Source: an uncultured Flavobacterium sp.
Lineage (GTDB): Bacteria; Bacteroidota; Bacteroidia; Flavobacteriales; Flavobacteriaceae
Direction of reading: 5' to 3'
DNA length: 64,000 bases
Assembly: GCF_951805225.1 (NCBI RefSeq)
Contig: NZ_OX638201.1
Location: 1,798,001-1,862,000, forward strand
Made by a program: the position numbers and the translations under genes
Shown: positions 34,966-45,995 of the stretch, one piece after another
How positions within the stretch are numbered: the first letter of the stretch is position 1
Layout: each line of letters begins with the position of its first letter
The notes under the pieces: model-generated
Told to the model about the DNA's origin: nothing
Database searches by the model: none
Seen by the model: only the letters and a program-made list of their open reading frames with translations

Positions 34966-35395
34966 TAATATAGAACATACAAACACAGCTTTTTTAGGTT
35001 CAGGATGGGCATTTCCGGTGTCTTTCTCTGTAGATAATTATCAACTGAATTTGTCTGCTAATGAAACCAATATCAACGAATCTATCAATGTGATTCTAAA
35101 TACCATAAAAGGCGAACGTACTCTAGAAGCTGAATTTGGCTCTGGAATACAGCAATTTATGTTTAGAAAAATTGATAATACGCTTAAAGGCGAAATTATA
35201 GAAACCATCAAGTTTGCCTTATTGCGCTACGAACCAAGAATATTGGTACAAGACGTAACAGTGGCTTCGACAGATATATTAAACGGAAAAATAGAAATAT
35301 TGATCACTTATATCTACTCAAAAACCAATACAAGACATAATTATGTGTTCCCATTTTATTTAAAAGAAGGAACAAACCTAGATCGTAAAAAATGA
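34958..35395 (+). CDS. gp25-like baseplate wedge protein (Afp9-like)
   Basis: This 145-residue protein belongs to the GPW/gp25 family: INESINVILNTIKGERTLEA, FGSGIQQFMFRKIDN and ALLRYEPRILVQDVTV are the family signature. gp25 nucleates sheath assembly on the baseplate. The start is GTG at 34958, inside the PAAR gene, because no ATG lies upstream of the conserved part; the stop overlaps the next start (ATGA). Confidence 0.9.
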   Translation: MDNNIEHTNTAFLGSGWAFPVSFSVDNYQLNLSANETNINESINVILNTIKGERTLEAEFGSGIQQFMFRKIDNTLKGEIIETIKFALLRYEPRILVQDVTVASTDILNGKIEILITYIYSKTNTRHNYVFPFYLKEGTNLDRKK

Positions 35396-38300
35396 TTTTA
35401 ATTGATCAAAATAGCGCCATAAATTCACTCAACGAAGCACTCGTTCCAAATCCGCATTTGATAGACGGAAGAACAGAGCAAGACTGGTTGTACTTTTTGA
35501 CGGAGTTTAGCAAATTGATTAATTTCTATAATGACAGTAATACGATTGACGGAAACTGGAGTCCGTTTTTGCTAAAAGATCCTGTTATTTTGATGGCTTC
35601 AATTTCAAAAACAAACTACAAAAGTCTCTACTCCGACTATAAAAATGGCTGTAACGAAATTCAAAGATTAATTAAAAAAGAAAACGGAGGAAATCCGTAC
35701 TCGAGAGCTTTAAACAACTTATTTGATCGTATTACGGCGATTTATAAAATTATAGAACGCTGGACACATTATATGCTAAGCAATACCGAAATATACGATC
35801 TCAAAACCTATATTTTGCAAGAAGTAAAAACCAGATTAAGTATTGACTTTTGGGCGATTCAATCCTTTAGAGAATATTTATATAAATTGTCGATCGATGG
35901 TTTATTTGTTGTTCCGGCGCCAATTCAGGAATTTAATTCTTTTGATAAAAATATCTGGTTTATCAATAAAGACAAGACACCTTTCTGGCAAGTTTTTGGG
36001 TTTGAAGCAGAACAGGCAATTTTGCAGGAAACAGCTTCGATAACGTCTTTTAGTTTGGAAATTCTAACCAAAATTGGCGATAAATTATTTCAGTTTTTAG
36101 AAACGATAATTCATCATGCTTCAAAAGAATTTAAGAAATTAAACCTTAAAAAAGTCCCATTTCCGGATACTGTTCTCCTACGCTCTTTTGTAAATATTCT
36201 AAAAATTCAGCAAAATCAATTGAATGGTCTTTCTGAGAAACATCTTGATTTTTATTATAAAGATATTTTAAAACAAACCAAATTACCTGCCATTGCAGAT
36301 CATACTTTTTTGTGTGCAACACTAACAAAACCAACACAGGCTTTTACTTTACCGGCAGAAACTTTGTTCAACGCAGGAGTTGATGCACAAAAAAATCCGA
36401 TTTTATTTGCTTCTCAAAAAAATGTAACCTTAAATCCTGCAACGATTACAAGTGTACATACGCTTTCTTATCAGGCGCAAAACACACCATCTTTTAATTT
36501 GCAATCTATTGCAAAACCAACAACTATTCAATTAGATACCGAAAATAAAGTAATCAGTTGGGATACATTTGGTTCCAGTAATCCAGTTGTAGATCCTGTA
36601 GCAAATCCTAATTTAACAGGTATTTCGTTTGCTTCGCCAATGCTATTATTGCGTGAAGGGGAAAGAATCGTAACGTTAACGCTGGAATTTGATGATTCAA
36701 TAGAGCTACAAACTCTGGAAGAAGCAAATTATTTTTTGAGTACACAAAAAGAATGGTTGAAACTCAATTTAGTTCCTGAAAATTTTACACAGAATACTTC
36801 CAATAATTGCGTAATCAGTATTAAACTTGATCCAACTGTTGAAGCGATTGAGCCTTTCCTGATTAATCCTGACGGATTAAAAAGTGACTGGCCAATGATG
36901 AAAATCTTATTTCAGAATATTCCGAGCTCCTTTAAGGCACCAAAAATTACTTCGATAACTATTGCATTAAAAGTAACAGGCGTTAAAACGTTTCAATTGT
37001 ATAATGATTTTGGAGAGTTAAGTCCCAAAAATCCCTACACTCCTTTTGGACCAATTCCGTTGGTGAATGCCAATTTTATTATCGGAAATAATGAAATACT
37101 GAGTAAACCTTTGGATAGCTTTATCGTAGAAATTGATTGGGACAAAAGACCTGCAAATTTTGACGCTTATTACAAGCAATACAATGATTATTTGTATCCA
37201 CCCGAAAAAACCAGCGATTCAATAGTTGTAAAAACGATTAGAAGTATTTGGCCTCCAAAACAGGAAGAAGTTATATTGCCATCTGTTTTCTCAAACAATA
37301 GTTTTACTGCTAATTTTAATATCATGCAGGATAAAGCTTGGCAAGGTATCAAAATGACAAAAATTGAAAGTAGCGACGTTGATAAAGTTTTTGTGCCTAT
37401 TGATACTGTTCCGTTACCGGTTTGTTTATTCGATCCTCCATCTTCAAATAGCATCAATCCTATTCTTAATACATCAAGTAGTTATTATGTTTATTCTAAA
37501 GCAGTTTCTACTTCAAATGCAGATATAAATACAACTGCAAGTACAATGCAAACTGTAACTCAAAGCTGGCAACCAGACCCAAATATTCAAAAAGAACCTT
37601 TAAAATTTACGGAAGAAAGTTCGTCAGGATTTTTAAAAATGACATTAATCAACCCAGTTTACGGCTTTGGATCTGAATTATATGGAAATGTCGTTTCGAG
37701 TATTGCGCTACAAAATGGCAATAAACTTGCTATAGCAAAAGACACCGAAGTCAAAGATTTTCTGGCTTCTGCCAATATTCCTTTTGCGCCAAAAATCCAA
37801 ACGTTTTCTGCCATTTATAAAGCTAGTGTAACCTACAAACTTGATGGAACGGCAGGAGATTATCCGCTGCAATATTTTATTTATACTCCATTTTTAAACC
37901 ATGTTGTATTTGATAGCGCAACAGTTGATCAAACCGATAATAAGCTGTTCAACACATCAATAATAGATAAATCTTCCAATAATCTTGAAGAAGGTTTTCC
38001 GCTTTATCCAACTTGCGATTATAATGGAAATTTATTTATAGAACTTGATAATTTGATTTCCAACAGTACTTTAAACCTATATTTTGAACTCGCCAGAAAC
38101 TCAACGGCGCTTACGACTTACAATCATGTTCAATTTTATTATTTAAGCGATTCAGGCTGGAAAATAGTTGAACCAATATCAGATGGAACAAACGATTTTA
38201 GATGTTCCGGAATTATAGAAATTCCAATTCCAGAAGATTGCAATAATAACCAAACAATAATGCCCGGAACCAATAATTGGATTTCTATTGTGACAATCGG

Positions 38301-39144
38301 CGATATAGATTCGTTTTCTAAAACCATTTTTATGCAAACAAATGGTTTTAGTGTAAAAAGAACAGGAACTACATTTTTGACCGATACACAAAGTCCGCAA
38401 ATTGATGCAAATGTGATCACAAAACCAGAAATCAAAATTCCGGAAATAGGCACAATAATTCAGCCTTTTGCTTCTTTTGGAGGAAAAGCCGCCGAAGACA
38501 AAACCGACAGAAATAAAAGAGTAAGTAATACAATCAAGACTAAAAACAGAGCAAGCACATCGGCAGATTATTATACTTTGATTGCCGAAAAATTCGATAC
38601 CGTTTATTATTCAAAAGTCGTTACTAAAAAAAGTGACAACAGCACAAACGTCTATTTGGTAAAAAAAGTAGCATCAGATACAGATTCAAGCGCGTTTGTT
38701 CCTTTGGTTACAAATTCTCTTGAAATTGAAATACTAAAATTTTTAAAAGCCAATTCGTCGCCATTTACAAACCTGAAAGTCTCCAATTTTAATCTCGAAT
38801 ATGTTTCTATTAATGCGACATTTTCAATTAAAAGCGGTTACCAAAAAACTCCTGTGGGTAATACAGTAAATCTGGCGCTGAAAGAATATTTATCGCCTTG
38901 GATCTCCAATTGTCCTTCTCAGATTGAAATTGGACAACCACTTATTAATGCCAAAGTGAGCACTTTTATTCAAAATATTGAAGGAATTGCCGCAGTTGAC
39001 AGTGTTACATTTTCGAGCTATTATATCAATCCAAAAACAGGACAACAAATCCCATTAAAAACAAACAAAAGTGCTTTAATGCCTTACGGACAATCGACAC
39101 TTTTAGTTTCGGCACCAAATCATAATTTTATTTTTCAGCTATAA
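35392..39144 (+). CDS. Large baseplate protein, baseplate J/gp6 type (Afp11-like)
   Basis: At 1250 residues this is the larger of two tandem baseplate wedge proteins. The N-terminus (HLIDGRTEQDWLYFLTEFSKLI) and the position directly after gp25 mark it as the Afp11-type component. The C-terminus carries typical baseplate-J features (ASTSADYYTLIAEKFDTVYY, SLEIEILKFLKANSSPFTNL, and the domain around VNLALKEYLSPWISN). The long central part is beta-rich and less conserved. Such Bacteroidota versions are much larger than phage gp6. Confidence 0.85.
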   Translation: MILIDQNSAINSLNEALVPNPHLIDGRTEQDWLYFLTEFSKLINFYNDSNTIDGNWSPFLLKDPVILMASISKTNYKSLYSDYKNGCNEIQRLIKKENGGNPYSRALNNLFDRITAIYKIIERWTHYMLSNTEIYDLKTYILQEVKTRLSIDFWAIQSFREYLYKLSIDGLFVVPAPIQEFNSFDKNIWFINKDKTPFWQVFGFEAEQAILQETASITSFSLEILTKIGDKLFQFLETIIHHASKEFKKLNLKKVPFPDTVLLRSFVNILKIQQNQLNGLSEKHLDFYYKDILKQTKLPAIADHTFLCATLTKPTQAFTLPAETLFNAGVDAQKNPILFASQKNVTLNPATITSVHTLSYQAQNTPSFNLQSIAKPTTIQLDTENKVISWDTFGSSNPVVDPVANPNLTGISFASPMLLLREGERIVTLTLEFDDSIELQTLEEANYFLSTQKEWLKLNLVPENFTQNTSNNCVISIKLDPTVEAIEPFLINPDGLKSDWPMMKILFQNIPSSFKAPKITSITIALKVTGVKTFQLYNDFGELSPKNPYTPFGPIPLVNANFIIGNNEILSKPLDSFIVEIDWDKRPANFDAYYKQYNDYLYPPEKTSDSIVVKTIRSIWPPKQEEVILPSVFSNNSFTANFNIMQDKAWQGIKMTKIESSDVDKVFVPIDTVPLPVCLFDPPSSNSINPILNTSSSYYVYSKAVSTSNADINTTASTMQTVTQSWQPDPNIQKEPLKFTEESSSGFLKMTLINPVYGFGSELYGNVVSSIALQNGNKLAIAKDTEVKDFLASANIPFAPKIQTFSAIYKASVTYKLDGTAGDYPLQYFIYTPFLNHVVFDSATVDQTDNKLFNTSIIDKSSNNLEEGFPLYPTCDYNGNLFIELDNLISNSTLNLYFELARNSTALTTYNHVQFYYLSDSGWKIVEPISDGTNDFRCSGIIEIPIPEDCNNNQTIMPGTNNWISIVTIGDIDSFSKTIFMQTNGFSVKRTGTTFLTDTQSPQIDANVITKPEIKIPEIGTIIQPFASFGGKAAEDKTDRNKRVSNTIKTKNRASTSADYYTLIAEKFDTVYYSKVVTKKSDNSTNVYLVKKVASDTDSSAFVPLVTNSLEIEILKFLKANSSPFTNLKVSNFNLEYVSINATFSIKSGYQKTPVGNTVNLALKEYLSPWISNCPSQIEIGQPLINAKVSTFIQNIEGIAAVDSVTFSSYYINPKTGQQIPLKTNKSALMPYGQSTLLVSAPNHNFIFQL

Positions 39145-41880
39145 ATGGATACAATTAATCAAATAACGAAAGTACAGCTTCCGCCGCATCAGGATTTTAA
39201 TTTCCTGAAAGACGAAGCTATTGATTATATCCAAAAACATATTGGCGACCAGTGGACAAACTTTAATCCAAGCGATCCCGGAATGACAATTCTCGATCAG
39301 GTTTGTTATGCACTTACGGAATTAGGCTATTGTACAGATTTTTCTATTCCGGATATTTTGACAGATTCTACCGGAAAATTAGAAATTGAAAATCAGTTTT
39401 ATTTACCTTATAAAATCCTCACAACTGCGCCTTATACAATCGATGATTACAAAAAATATATCATCGATGGCATCGAAGATGTTTATAATGTTTCGATCAC
39501 AACTTACAACAATAATATCCAGGTTTTAAGCCGAGTTTATCAAATATATCTGTATATAAATCCGGATATTACAGATACAATTCAGTACAATAATATTTGC
39601 AAATCTGCCTTTTATTATCTTAATCAAAGTCGAAATATTGGAGAACTTTTTAATATGCCAATGGCGCTTCAGCCACAAAATTGCTGGATTGGCGGTAAAA
39701 TAGAACTTGAAAAAGAAGTCGATGAACACGCGGTTTTATTAGAACTTCAAAATACAATTCGCACTTATATCTATCCGAAAATAGCGCAGGTAAATTATGA
39801 ATCTTTAAAACAAAACGGATATGATTCTGCCGAAATATACGATGGTCCATATCTTAAAAATGGCTGGATTTTAAATGAATCTTTAACCGATAAAAAAGAC
39901 ACCATAAAAGCCATTGATTTAATTCCGATAATTGAATCAGTTTCCGGAATTGTATCAGTTTCAGGATTGCAGCTTTATCAGAATAACAATATTGTACAAG
40001 AATTGCAATCAACTATAAGTCAGATATTAAACATAGATATTATGGCTTCTTATACAGAAAAAAAACTTCTGTTAAGCAGTAACGGAAAAGATATTGCTCT
40101 TGATCCTTTTGGTTCGTTGCAGATTAATATTAGTAAATATCAGGAAACTCCAACAAGTTTAAATAACAAGCCAAGTATAAAATTGCCAAAAAGCAGTTTT
40201 AGAGACATCAATACTTATTATTCGATTCAAAATACATTTCCGCAGCAATATGGCATTGGCGATGACAAAATCGAAGACGATTCGGCGCCAATTCAAGTTG
40301 CACAATCCCGTCAATTAAAAGGATATTTAACCTTATTTGATCAGGTTTTGGCGAATCAGTTTTCGCAATTGGCAAATGTTTCACAGTTATTTTCATTTAC
40401 AAATTCGGTTTGTGGAGCGCCTTCAGACAATGATACTTTTTATGCATTGAAAGATAATTTTGAGAAAAAACATTTAGAATATCCCGTTCCATACAAAATG
40501 TTTTCGCCAAGTTATTTTTATCAATCTTTGTATAATACTCCACATATCAAGCCTTTATTAAAAAACAATGATGTCTTTGAATATACTTATGGCGACGAAA
40601 CCAAAAAGGAACTGAAAGAAAAAAGTTGGCTTGAATATCAGCAAGATCCTTACAATACGTACATTTTTGGGATGATGAAAATCATGGAAGAAGAACATGT
40701 AAATCTGGATCGACGCAACAAAATACTGGATCATTTACTTGCCAGACACGGCGAAGCGCCAAAGATTATCGACGCAATTATCGATGGTACAATTTATACA
40801 GGAAATAAGAAAAAAGATCAGATAATTCTAAAGAGTTTGTATTTGCAAAACCTTGATTTATTGTCTTATAACCGACTAAAAGGATATAATTTTCTGGCTG
40901 CTTCAAAAATAACTTCATCACATAATCAAAATAACGATGGAAGTTTATTGAGCATTAAAAACGATCATTACGATCATATACGCGAAAACACAACTGATTT
41001 TGTATTCAAATCAAACCAACTCAATAAAAAAGAAAAACTGCATAAAACTGATTTCATTAATTTTTCGGGATTGCAATTAAAGCTGAATTTACTATTTGGA
41101 TTAAGAAATATATACAACAATTTTATTACGACTCAATTCGAAATTTCTCCAAATTCTATTGAAAGTCAATTGATTATTAATAAAAGCATTCAAAAAACAT
41201 ATTGGTTTAAGAAAAAATTAAATGGCAGTATTTTTATCGAAACTGCAATTCTTTTAAGCCAATTAAAATATAATATCGAAATCGTAAAACAAAGCGACAA
41301 TACTTCTTATAGCATTCAAAATACAGATTATCAAACGATTACTAATGTAAATTATATTTTTAATACTACAAGCCAAGCGATTCTCGATATTGAAATTGCA
41401 AAAGGTTATTTGGAGTTTTCGAACGAAAAATATCCTTTAGTTTCTGATGAATCTGAAACCGTAATTGGCAGCGATTATACAAAAAATAGTTTATCAGATT
41501 ATGTATTTAAGATTACAGTTGTTTCCGGAAACGGCACGATTACAATTAACGACGAGCTTTTTAGAAAAAATACAATCTTATTATTTCCAGAATTTATTCC
41601 GGAATTCAAAAAGCCTGAATTCAAAAAACGCTTAAAACAGTTTTTAAATATCAGCCTTCCAACAGGCATAAAATGCGAATGTTTGTTTGTAAGCCTTTCG
41701 GAATTAGAAACTTTTACACCCAATTATATTAATTGGCATGACAGTTTAATTTTTAAAGCGCCTCAGGATTTATTTGTTAATCCGCAGATGGTAAAAGTTT
41801 CAGATCCTGCACTTTCTGCGGCGAATTTGATCAATAGTTTAACCTCAATTTTAGAAACAAAAAATGGAAGAAATAAATAG
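39145..41880 (+). CDS. Second baseplate wedge protein (Afp12-like)
   Basis: The ATG follows the previous stop codon without a gap. The N-terminus has the characteristic baseplate segment DQWTNFNPSDPGMTILDQVC and YALTELGYCTDF, followed by TTAPYTIDDYKKYIIDGIED, which in gp6/baseplate-J-like proteins starts the folded core. At 911 residues it fits an Afp12-type partner of the upstream protein; together they would form the wedge. The C-terminal third is not recognised. Its end overlaps the tape-measure gene by 17 bases. Confidence 0.82.
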   Translation: MDTINQITKVQLPPHQDFNFLKDEAIDYIQKHIGDQWTNFNPSDPGMTILDQVCYALTELGYCTDFSIPDILTDSTGKLEIENQFYLPYKILTTAPYTIDDYKKYIIDGIEDVYNVSITTYNNNIQVLSRVYQIYLYINPDITDTIQYNNICKSAFYYLNQSRNIGELFNMPMALQPQNCWIGGKIELEKEVDEHAVLLELQNTIRTYIYPKIAQVNYESLKQNGYDSAEIYDGPYLKNGWILNESLTDKKDTIKAIDLIPIIESVSGIVSVSGLQLYQNNNIVQELQSTISQILNIDIMASYTEKKLLLSSNGKDIALDPFGSLQINISKYQETPTSLNNKPSIKLPKSSFRDINTYYSIQNTFPQQYGIGDDKIEDDSAPIQVAQSRQLKGYLTLFDQVLANQFSQLANVSQLFSFTNSVCGAPSDNDTFYALKDNFEKKHLEYPVPYKMFSPSYFYQSLYNTPHIKPLLKNNDVFEYTYGDETKKELKEKSWLEYQQDPYNTYIFGMMKIMEEEHVNLDRRNKILDHLLARHGEAPKIIDAIIDGTIYTGNKKKDQIILKSLYLQNLDLLSYNRLKGYNFLAASKITSSHNQNNDGSLLSIKNDHYDHIRENTTDFVFKSNQLNKKEKLHKTDFINFSGLQLKLNLLFGLRNIYNNFITTQFEISPNSIESQLIINKSIQKTYWFKKKLNGSIFIETAILLSQLKYNIEIVKQSDNTSYSIQNTDYQTITNVNYIFNTTSQAILDIEIAKGYLEFSNEKYPLVSDESETVIGSDYTKNSLSDYVFKITVVSGNGTITINDELFRKNTILLFPEFIPEFKKPEFKKRLKQFLNISLPTGIKCECLFVSLSELETFTPNYINWHDSLIFKAPQDLFVNPQMVKVSDPALSAANLINSLTSILETKNGRNK

Positions 41881-44800
41881 CCATATTGTATCGAGTCTAA
41901 AGTGGGACACAACTTTTGACCAAAAAAGAGAAAGTCACAGACTTCAGGAACGTTTAAGTACCTGGAGCAAAATTTCTTTGCCCAGAGAAGTCGCCAATAT
42001 TTTTAACGAATTGTGTCCGCCGGAACAAAGCTGGCGAATCGAATCGCTGGAACTTGATCTTGGTTCTTGCGATTATAGCGATCTTGAATTTGATTTGAGT
42101 CGAAAAATACGCAATTTATTACGAGAGAAAATTGCCGAATTAATTCTGTATCAAAACAGTCAGAAGCAAAACGGAATTGCGGTTTACAACAAAGAAAAAT
42201 CGATTCTCGAGAATCTTATGGTATTTTTATTGGAAGGTTATTTGCCGTGGAATTATCAAAATAAAGAAGGTTCTGTAAACCAAATTATGGCAGAATTACT
42301 CCAAAATAATCTTGCCGAAGTTATTGCGATTATCAAGGAAACCGGAATGACGCACGAGGAAGTCAGAAAACGAATTTCATGGCAATTTGATGAGAAAAAT
42401 ATAACCAAAATAATCGCGGCACTTGAACCTAATAATAGCGGATCTATTATTGAGTTTAGCTCGATTATGACTAATATTCAGGTCAAAGAAACTATCATTC
42501 AGACAAGTACGGCAAGTTTCAAAAAGAATTTGTGGTTCTTTATTCTGAACTTTTTATTGCTGGAACGCGGAACTCTTTTCAATAAATTGGCGTTCATGAA
42601 AAGCAGTATTCTGCAAATGGCGAATCATTATAATATCGCTTACGCGGAACTTATTCTTTTGATCGAAAATACGATTGTAAAACTGTCTGATAAAACGTCT
42701 CAGAATAACAATTTTATCGCTTGCCTTAAAATATTGACTCAGGAATATGAAACTCAAAAAAGCGAAAATTATCAACCTGAAACGAACACAAATTATTGGA
42801 ATGTTCTCGAAAAATTGCTAAAAAACAAAAGCGATCGAAGATTTAAAGCGGACAAAAACAATCTAAACGAATTGATTGTTGCATTAAATAATGAGAATCA
42901 AGCCAAATTTAATGCGCTTATTCAGCCTGTTTTAAAAGACGAAAGTTTACTTGTTTTGTTACTTCAGGATTTGAACGAAACTTCGATAAAAATACTTTTT
43001 TCCAGACTGGACGCTACTCCATCATTGCTTCACATGGAATCTGTAATTTACTTGAATAAACTAAGTCAGGCTTTTAAACTAAAAACAAACAGCAAGGTTT
43101 TATGGGAAATTGGAATTCTTTTTCTCATCAAAAATAAAAATGCTGATAATGCTACATTTCTGCTTTTTTGCATTAAGGAATTAAGCAAAAGAAACAATCT
43201 GAATCACGAGCATTTATTGGCAATGTTTACAAATGCAAAGATTCCAGCAGCGGTAAAAAACAATAATTCTGCAACAATATATACGAACTTAAATGCTATT
43301 TATTGCAAAGAAATAAACAGCAATAACTCTAATTATCCTGCAATTCACTTTAAGAATCTTGTTACAAAACTGGAACTTGAATTGCAAAAAAATGCTACTA
43401 AAAGTATCTTTTTCATTGACTTGCAAAGATCGCTGATCAAGACTATTTTACTGCATCCCAAAATGGCTTTTGAGGTTATGCTTTCGTACGGAAATAAAGA
43501 GGTTTTGAAGAAAATACTTCCGTTGATTCTAAACCGCGAAATGTTACAATTATTGGTAAAAACTGCCAATTACAAAAAAACTAAACTCGTACAAACAATT
43601 CAAGTTGTCTATGAAATCCTGAACGAAAAAGACAAATATGATTTTCCAGAAGAATTAATGACGGATAATTTATTGTTGCTTGGAATGCAGGAAATATTAT
43701 TTCATCCGGAACATAACTCGTCTTTATTTCTGGAAACTATAATTGTGCAATTGTCCAAAAAAGTCACCGATACAAGACGTGATGATTATTTTCAGTTTAT
43801 CGCAAAACTAATTCAGTCCAAACGAATTAAATCTTTTGGCGTTGCGATCAAAAAGACTTTTCTAAATCAATTAAAGAATACAAAATCTATTGATACACTT
43901 GCGCTTGCGTTGCTTATTCAAAATACATCGCAAGAAGATCAGCTTGAATTAGCGCAATTATTGTCGGCTAATTTTAATGATTCGGGATTTGTTTTACTTC
44001 GAAAACAAGATCGAAAAGAAAGCGAAAATATCTTGCGTTATTTCCTGACAAACGGAAATGCGCTGAAAAAAAATTGGATTCAGAAAACGTCGGAAACTAT
44101 TATTCGAAATGTAAAATCAGTTTCAAAAACTAAAATGACGCAGGAATTAAACGAACTTTTTTGGAAAACGATTCTGAAATATTCGGCATATAAAGGCAAT
44201 GAAGTTTTATTTGAAAAATTGCTTCAAAAGGAACTGAAATCGTATTTAAAAATTAATGTTGTGAAGGAAAAATTTCAGCTTCAAAACGAAATAAAATCTT
44301 TTGAAGCCTCAAATTCAGTATCAGAATTTGATCACTTTTTCGAAAATAACAGTATTTCTAATTATACGGTTTCTAATGGAATTTTGGAATCTATCAACAA
44401 CAATATGCTGTTTGAAATTGAGAAATTATCGGAGAAAGAAAAATACGAATGGATTTCATCGATTATCATAGAACGAAAAATTCCATCAGATTTTATTATT
44501 TCTAAAACCATAGAAATCAAAGATATTCTGAATGTAATTATTGTAAAAGAACCGAAGATTTTCTTTAGAATACTTAAAAAAGAAATTATTCCTGAGGCGC
44601 AAATGGATTGGCTTTGCCGAAATATTAGCTTTCATAATTTGTGCAATGCAATAAGTCAACTGGATAAAAACAGGGAATCGTATTTGAGGATTCTGGAGAA
44701 ATTCAATCATGTTTTGGGTTCGGTCGAAATCAAAGGTTTGGCTTCTAAAGAAATGCAGCATCTCTTGTTGCGAAAACTTCTAAAAGCTGCCACAAATGAC

Positions 44801-45559
44801 AATTGGAGACTTATTGCGATCGATAAAATCTGGAATGAACTGATCTGGGAAGTTGTTGCCAAAAAAGGGATTTCGAAGAAAAGCTTTCTGTCTGATCTTG
44901 AAAAATATATTTACCAGTTTCCGCCTGCTTTGCAACTTGGTTTCAAAGAAATTCTGAGGTCGGAAAAACAATCTGCTCCTATTTTAAAACAAACTGAAAT
45001 ATTTTCGAAAATGGAATTAAATAAAATTAAAACAAGCCCAAAAACGAGCCTTAAACAAGGTATCGCAGTTAGAAATGCAGGAATTGTGCTCTTGAACAAT
45101 TATATATCGATCTTGTTTGAACGATTGAATCTTGTTGCCGAAAATAAGTTTATAAGCAATGAACATCAGGTTCGAGCTGTACAATATCTACAATATGTAA
45201 TTACGGGAATGCAGGAAACGGAAGAGGTTTATTTGCCTCTGAATAAAGTTTTGTGCGGTTTGCCGTTGACGGATACGGTGCCGGATTTTATTGAAATACC
45301 GGATCACGAAAAACAATTGATAAACGGTTTGCTGCAAGCGGCGATTTCGCATTGGCCGGAAATTGGAGATTGCTCCACAGATGGTTTTCGGGGAAACTGG
45401 CTTGTTCGCGACGGAATTCTGGTTGAACAGGAGGATAAATGGGAACTTACGGTTGACAAAAGGGCGTATGATATATTGATTAACAGATCTCCTTTTGCTT
45501 TTTCGATTATAAAATACCATTGGATGGATAAGCCTTTGCATGTGCTGTGGCCTTATTAA
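41864..45559 (+). CDS. Contractile injection system tape-measure protein (Afp14-like)
   Basis: This 1231-residue, mainly helical protein has the conserved N-terminus of Bacteroidota CIS tape measures (SSLKWDTTFDQKRESHRLQE, RIESLELDLG) and the conserved C-terminus (NAGIVLLNNYISILFERLNL, RAVQYLQYVITGMQETEEVY, LPLNKVLCGLPLTDTVPD, ending WMDKPLHVLWPY). It would set tail length and occupy or load the tube lumen. It begins inside the upstream baseplate gene. A palindrome ~15 bp after the stop may end this transcript. Confidence 0.85.
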   Translation: MEEINSHIVSSLKWDTTFDQKRESHRLQERLSTWSKISLPREVANIFNELCPPEQSWRIESLELDLGSCDYSDLEFDLSRKIRNLLREKIAELILYQNSQKQNGIAVYNKEKSILENLMVFLLEGYLPWNYQNKEGSVNQIMAELLQNNLAEVIAIIKETGMTHEEVRKRISWQFDEKNITKIIAALEPNNSGSIIEFSSIMTNIQVKETIIQTSTASFKKNLWFFILNFLLLERGTLFNKLAFMKSSILQMANHYNIAYAELILLIENTIVKLSDKTSQNNNFIACLKILTQEYETQKSENYQPETNTNYWNVLEKLLKNKSDRRFKADKNNLNELIVALNNENQAKFNALIQPVLKDESLLVLLLQDLNETSIKILFSRLDATPSLLHMESVIYLNKLSQAFKLKTNSKVLWEIGILFLIKNKNADNATFLLFCIKELSKRNNLNHEHLLAMFTNAKIPAAVKNNNSATIYTNLNAIYCKEINSNNSNYPAIHFKNLVTKLELELQKNATKSIFFIDLQRSLIKTILLHPKMAFEVMLSYGNKEVLKKILPLILNREMLQLLVKTANYKKTKLVQTIQVVYEILNEKDKYDFPEELMTDNLLLLGMQEILFHPEHNSSLFLETIIVQLSKKVTDTRRDDYFQFIAKLIQSKRIKSFGVAIKKTFLNQLKNTKSIDTLALALLIQNTSQEDQLELAQLLSANFNDSGFVLLRKQDRKESENILRYFLTNGNALKKNWIQKTSETIIRNVKSVSKTKMTQELNELFWKTILKYSAYKGNEVLFEKLLQKELKSYLKINVVKEKFQLQNEIKSFEASNSVSEFDHFFENNSISNYTVSNGILESINNNMLFEIEKLSEKEKYEWISSIIIERKIPSDFIISKTIEIKDILNVIIVKEPKIFFRILKKEIIPEAQMDWLCRNISFHNLCNAISQLDKNRESYLRILEKFNHVLGSVEIKGLASKEMQHLLLRKLLKAATNDNWRLIAIDKIWNELIWEVVAKKGISKKSFLSDLEKYIYQFPPALQLGFKEILRSEKQSAPILKQTEIFSKMELNKIKTSPKTSLKQGIAVRNAGIVLLNNYISILFERLNLVAENKFISNEHQVRAVQYLQYVITGMQETEEVYLPLNKVLCGLPLTDTVPDFIEIPDHEKQLINGLLQAAISHWPEIGDCSTDGFRGNWLVRDGILVEQEDKWELTVDKRAYDILINRSPFAFSIIKYHWMDKPLHVLWPY

Positions 45560-45573
45560 TCTGAACATTGGCA

Positions 45574-45873
45574 AGCTTTGTCAAAGTTTTAAACTTTGAC
45601 AAAGCTGTTGCAGAACATTAAAGATTGGCGATAATATAGAACGCGGATGACGCGGATTCGCTTTGCGAAAACGCGGATTAAAAACGGATTTTATCAGCGT
45701 AATCTTGTCATTTCGACGGAGGAGAAATCTCCACGAGTGGCTCGACAAAGATTGGGTTTGGATTGCGTATGATGGATTAAAATCCATCTCTACAATATAA
45801 TTTGTTCCTTCGGAACGCTTTATAAAATTCCGGAGGAATGAAATGTTTTGTAGCAACGGATTTTAATCCGTTG
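45574..45873. repeat. Composite repeat region after the tape-measure gene
   Basis: The 436-bp gap 45560-45995 has no gene. In order it contains the palindrome agctttgtcaaagtttt / aaactttgacaaagct (45574-45606), a copy of the acgcggattcgc repeat (45640-45690), half of a GTCATTTCGACGGAGG element (45704-45757), and an inverted copy (45768-45873) of the element at 27079-27186. The half element is cut where the next repeat begins. Confidence 0.75.
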
Positions 45874-45995
45874 GATAATGTGAATCGACAAAGAATTGAC
45901 AAAGAATTGGGTTTCGATTACGAATAATGAATTAGAAAATAAAAAACCTTGAATACGATCTTGAAATATAAATTAATCAACTAAAAAAAACTATT

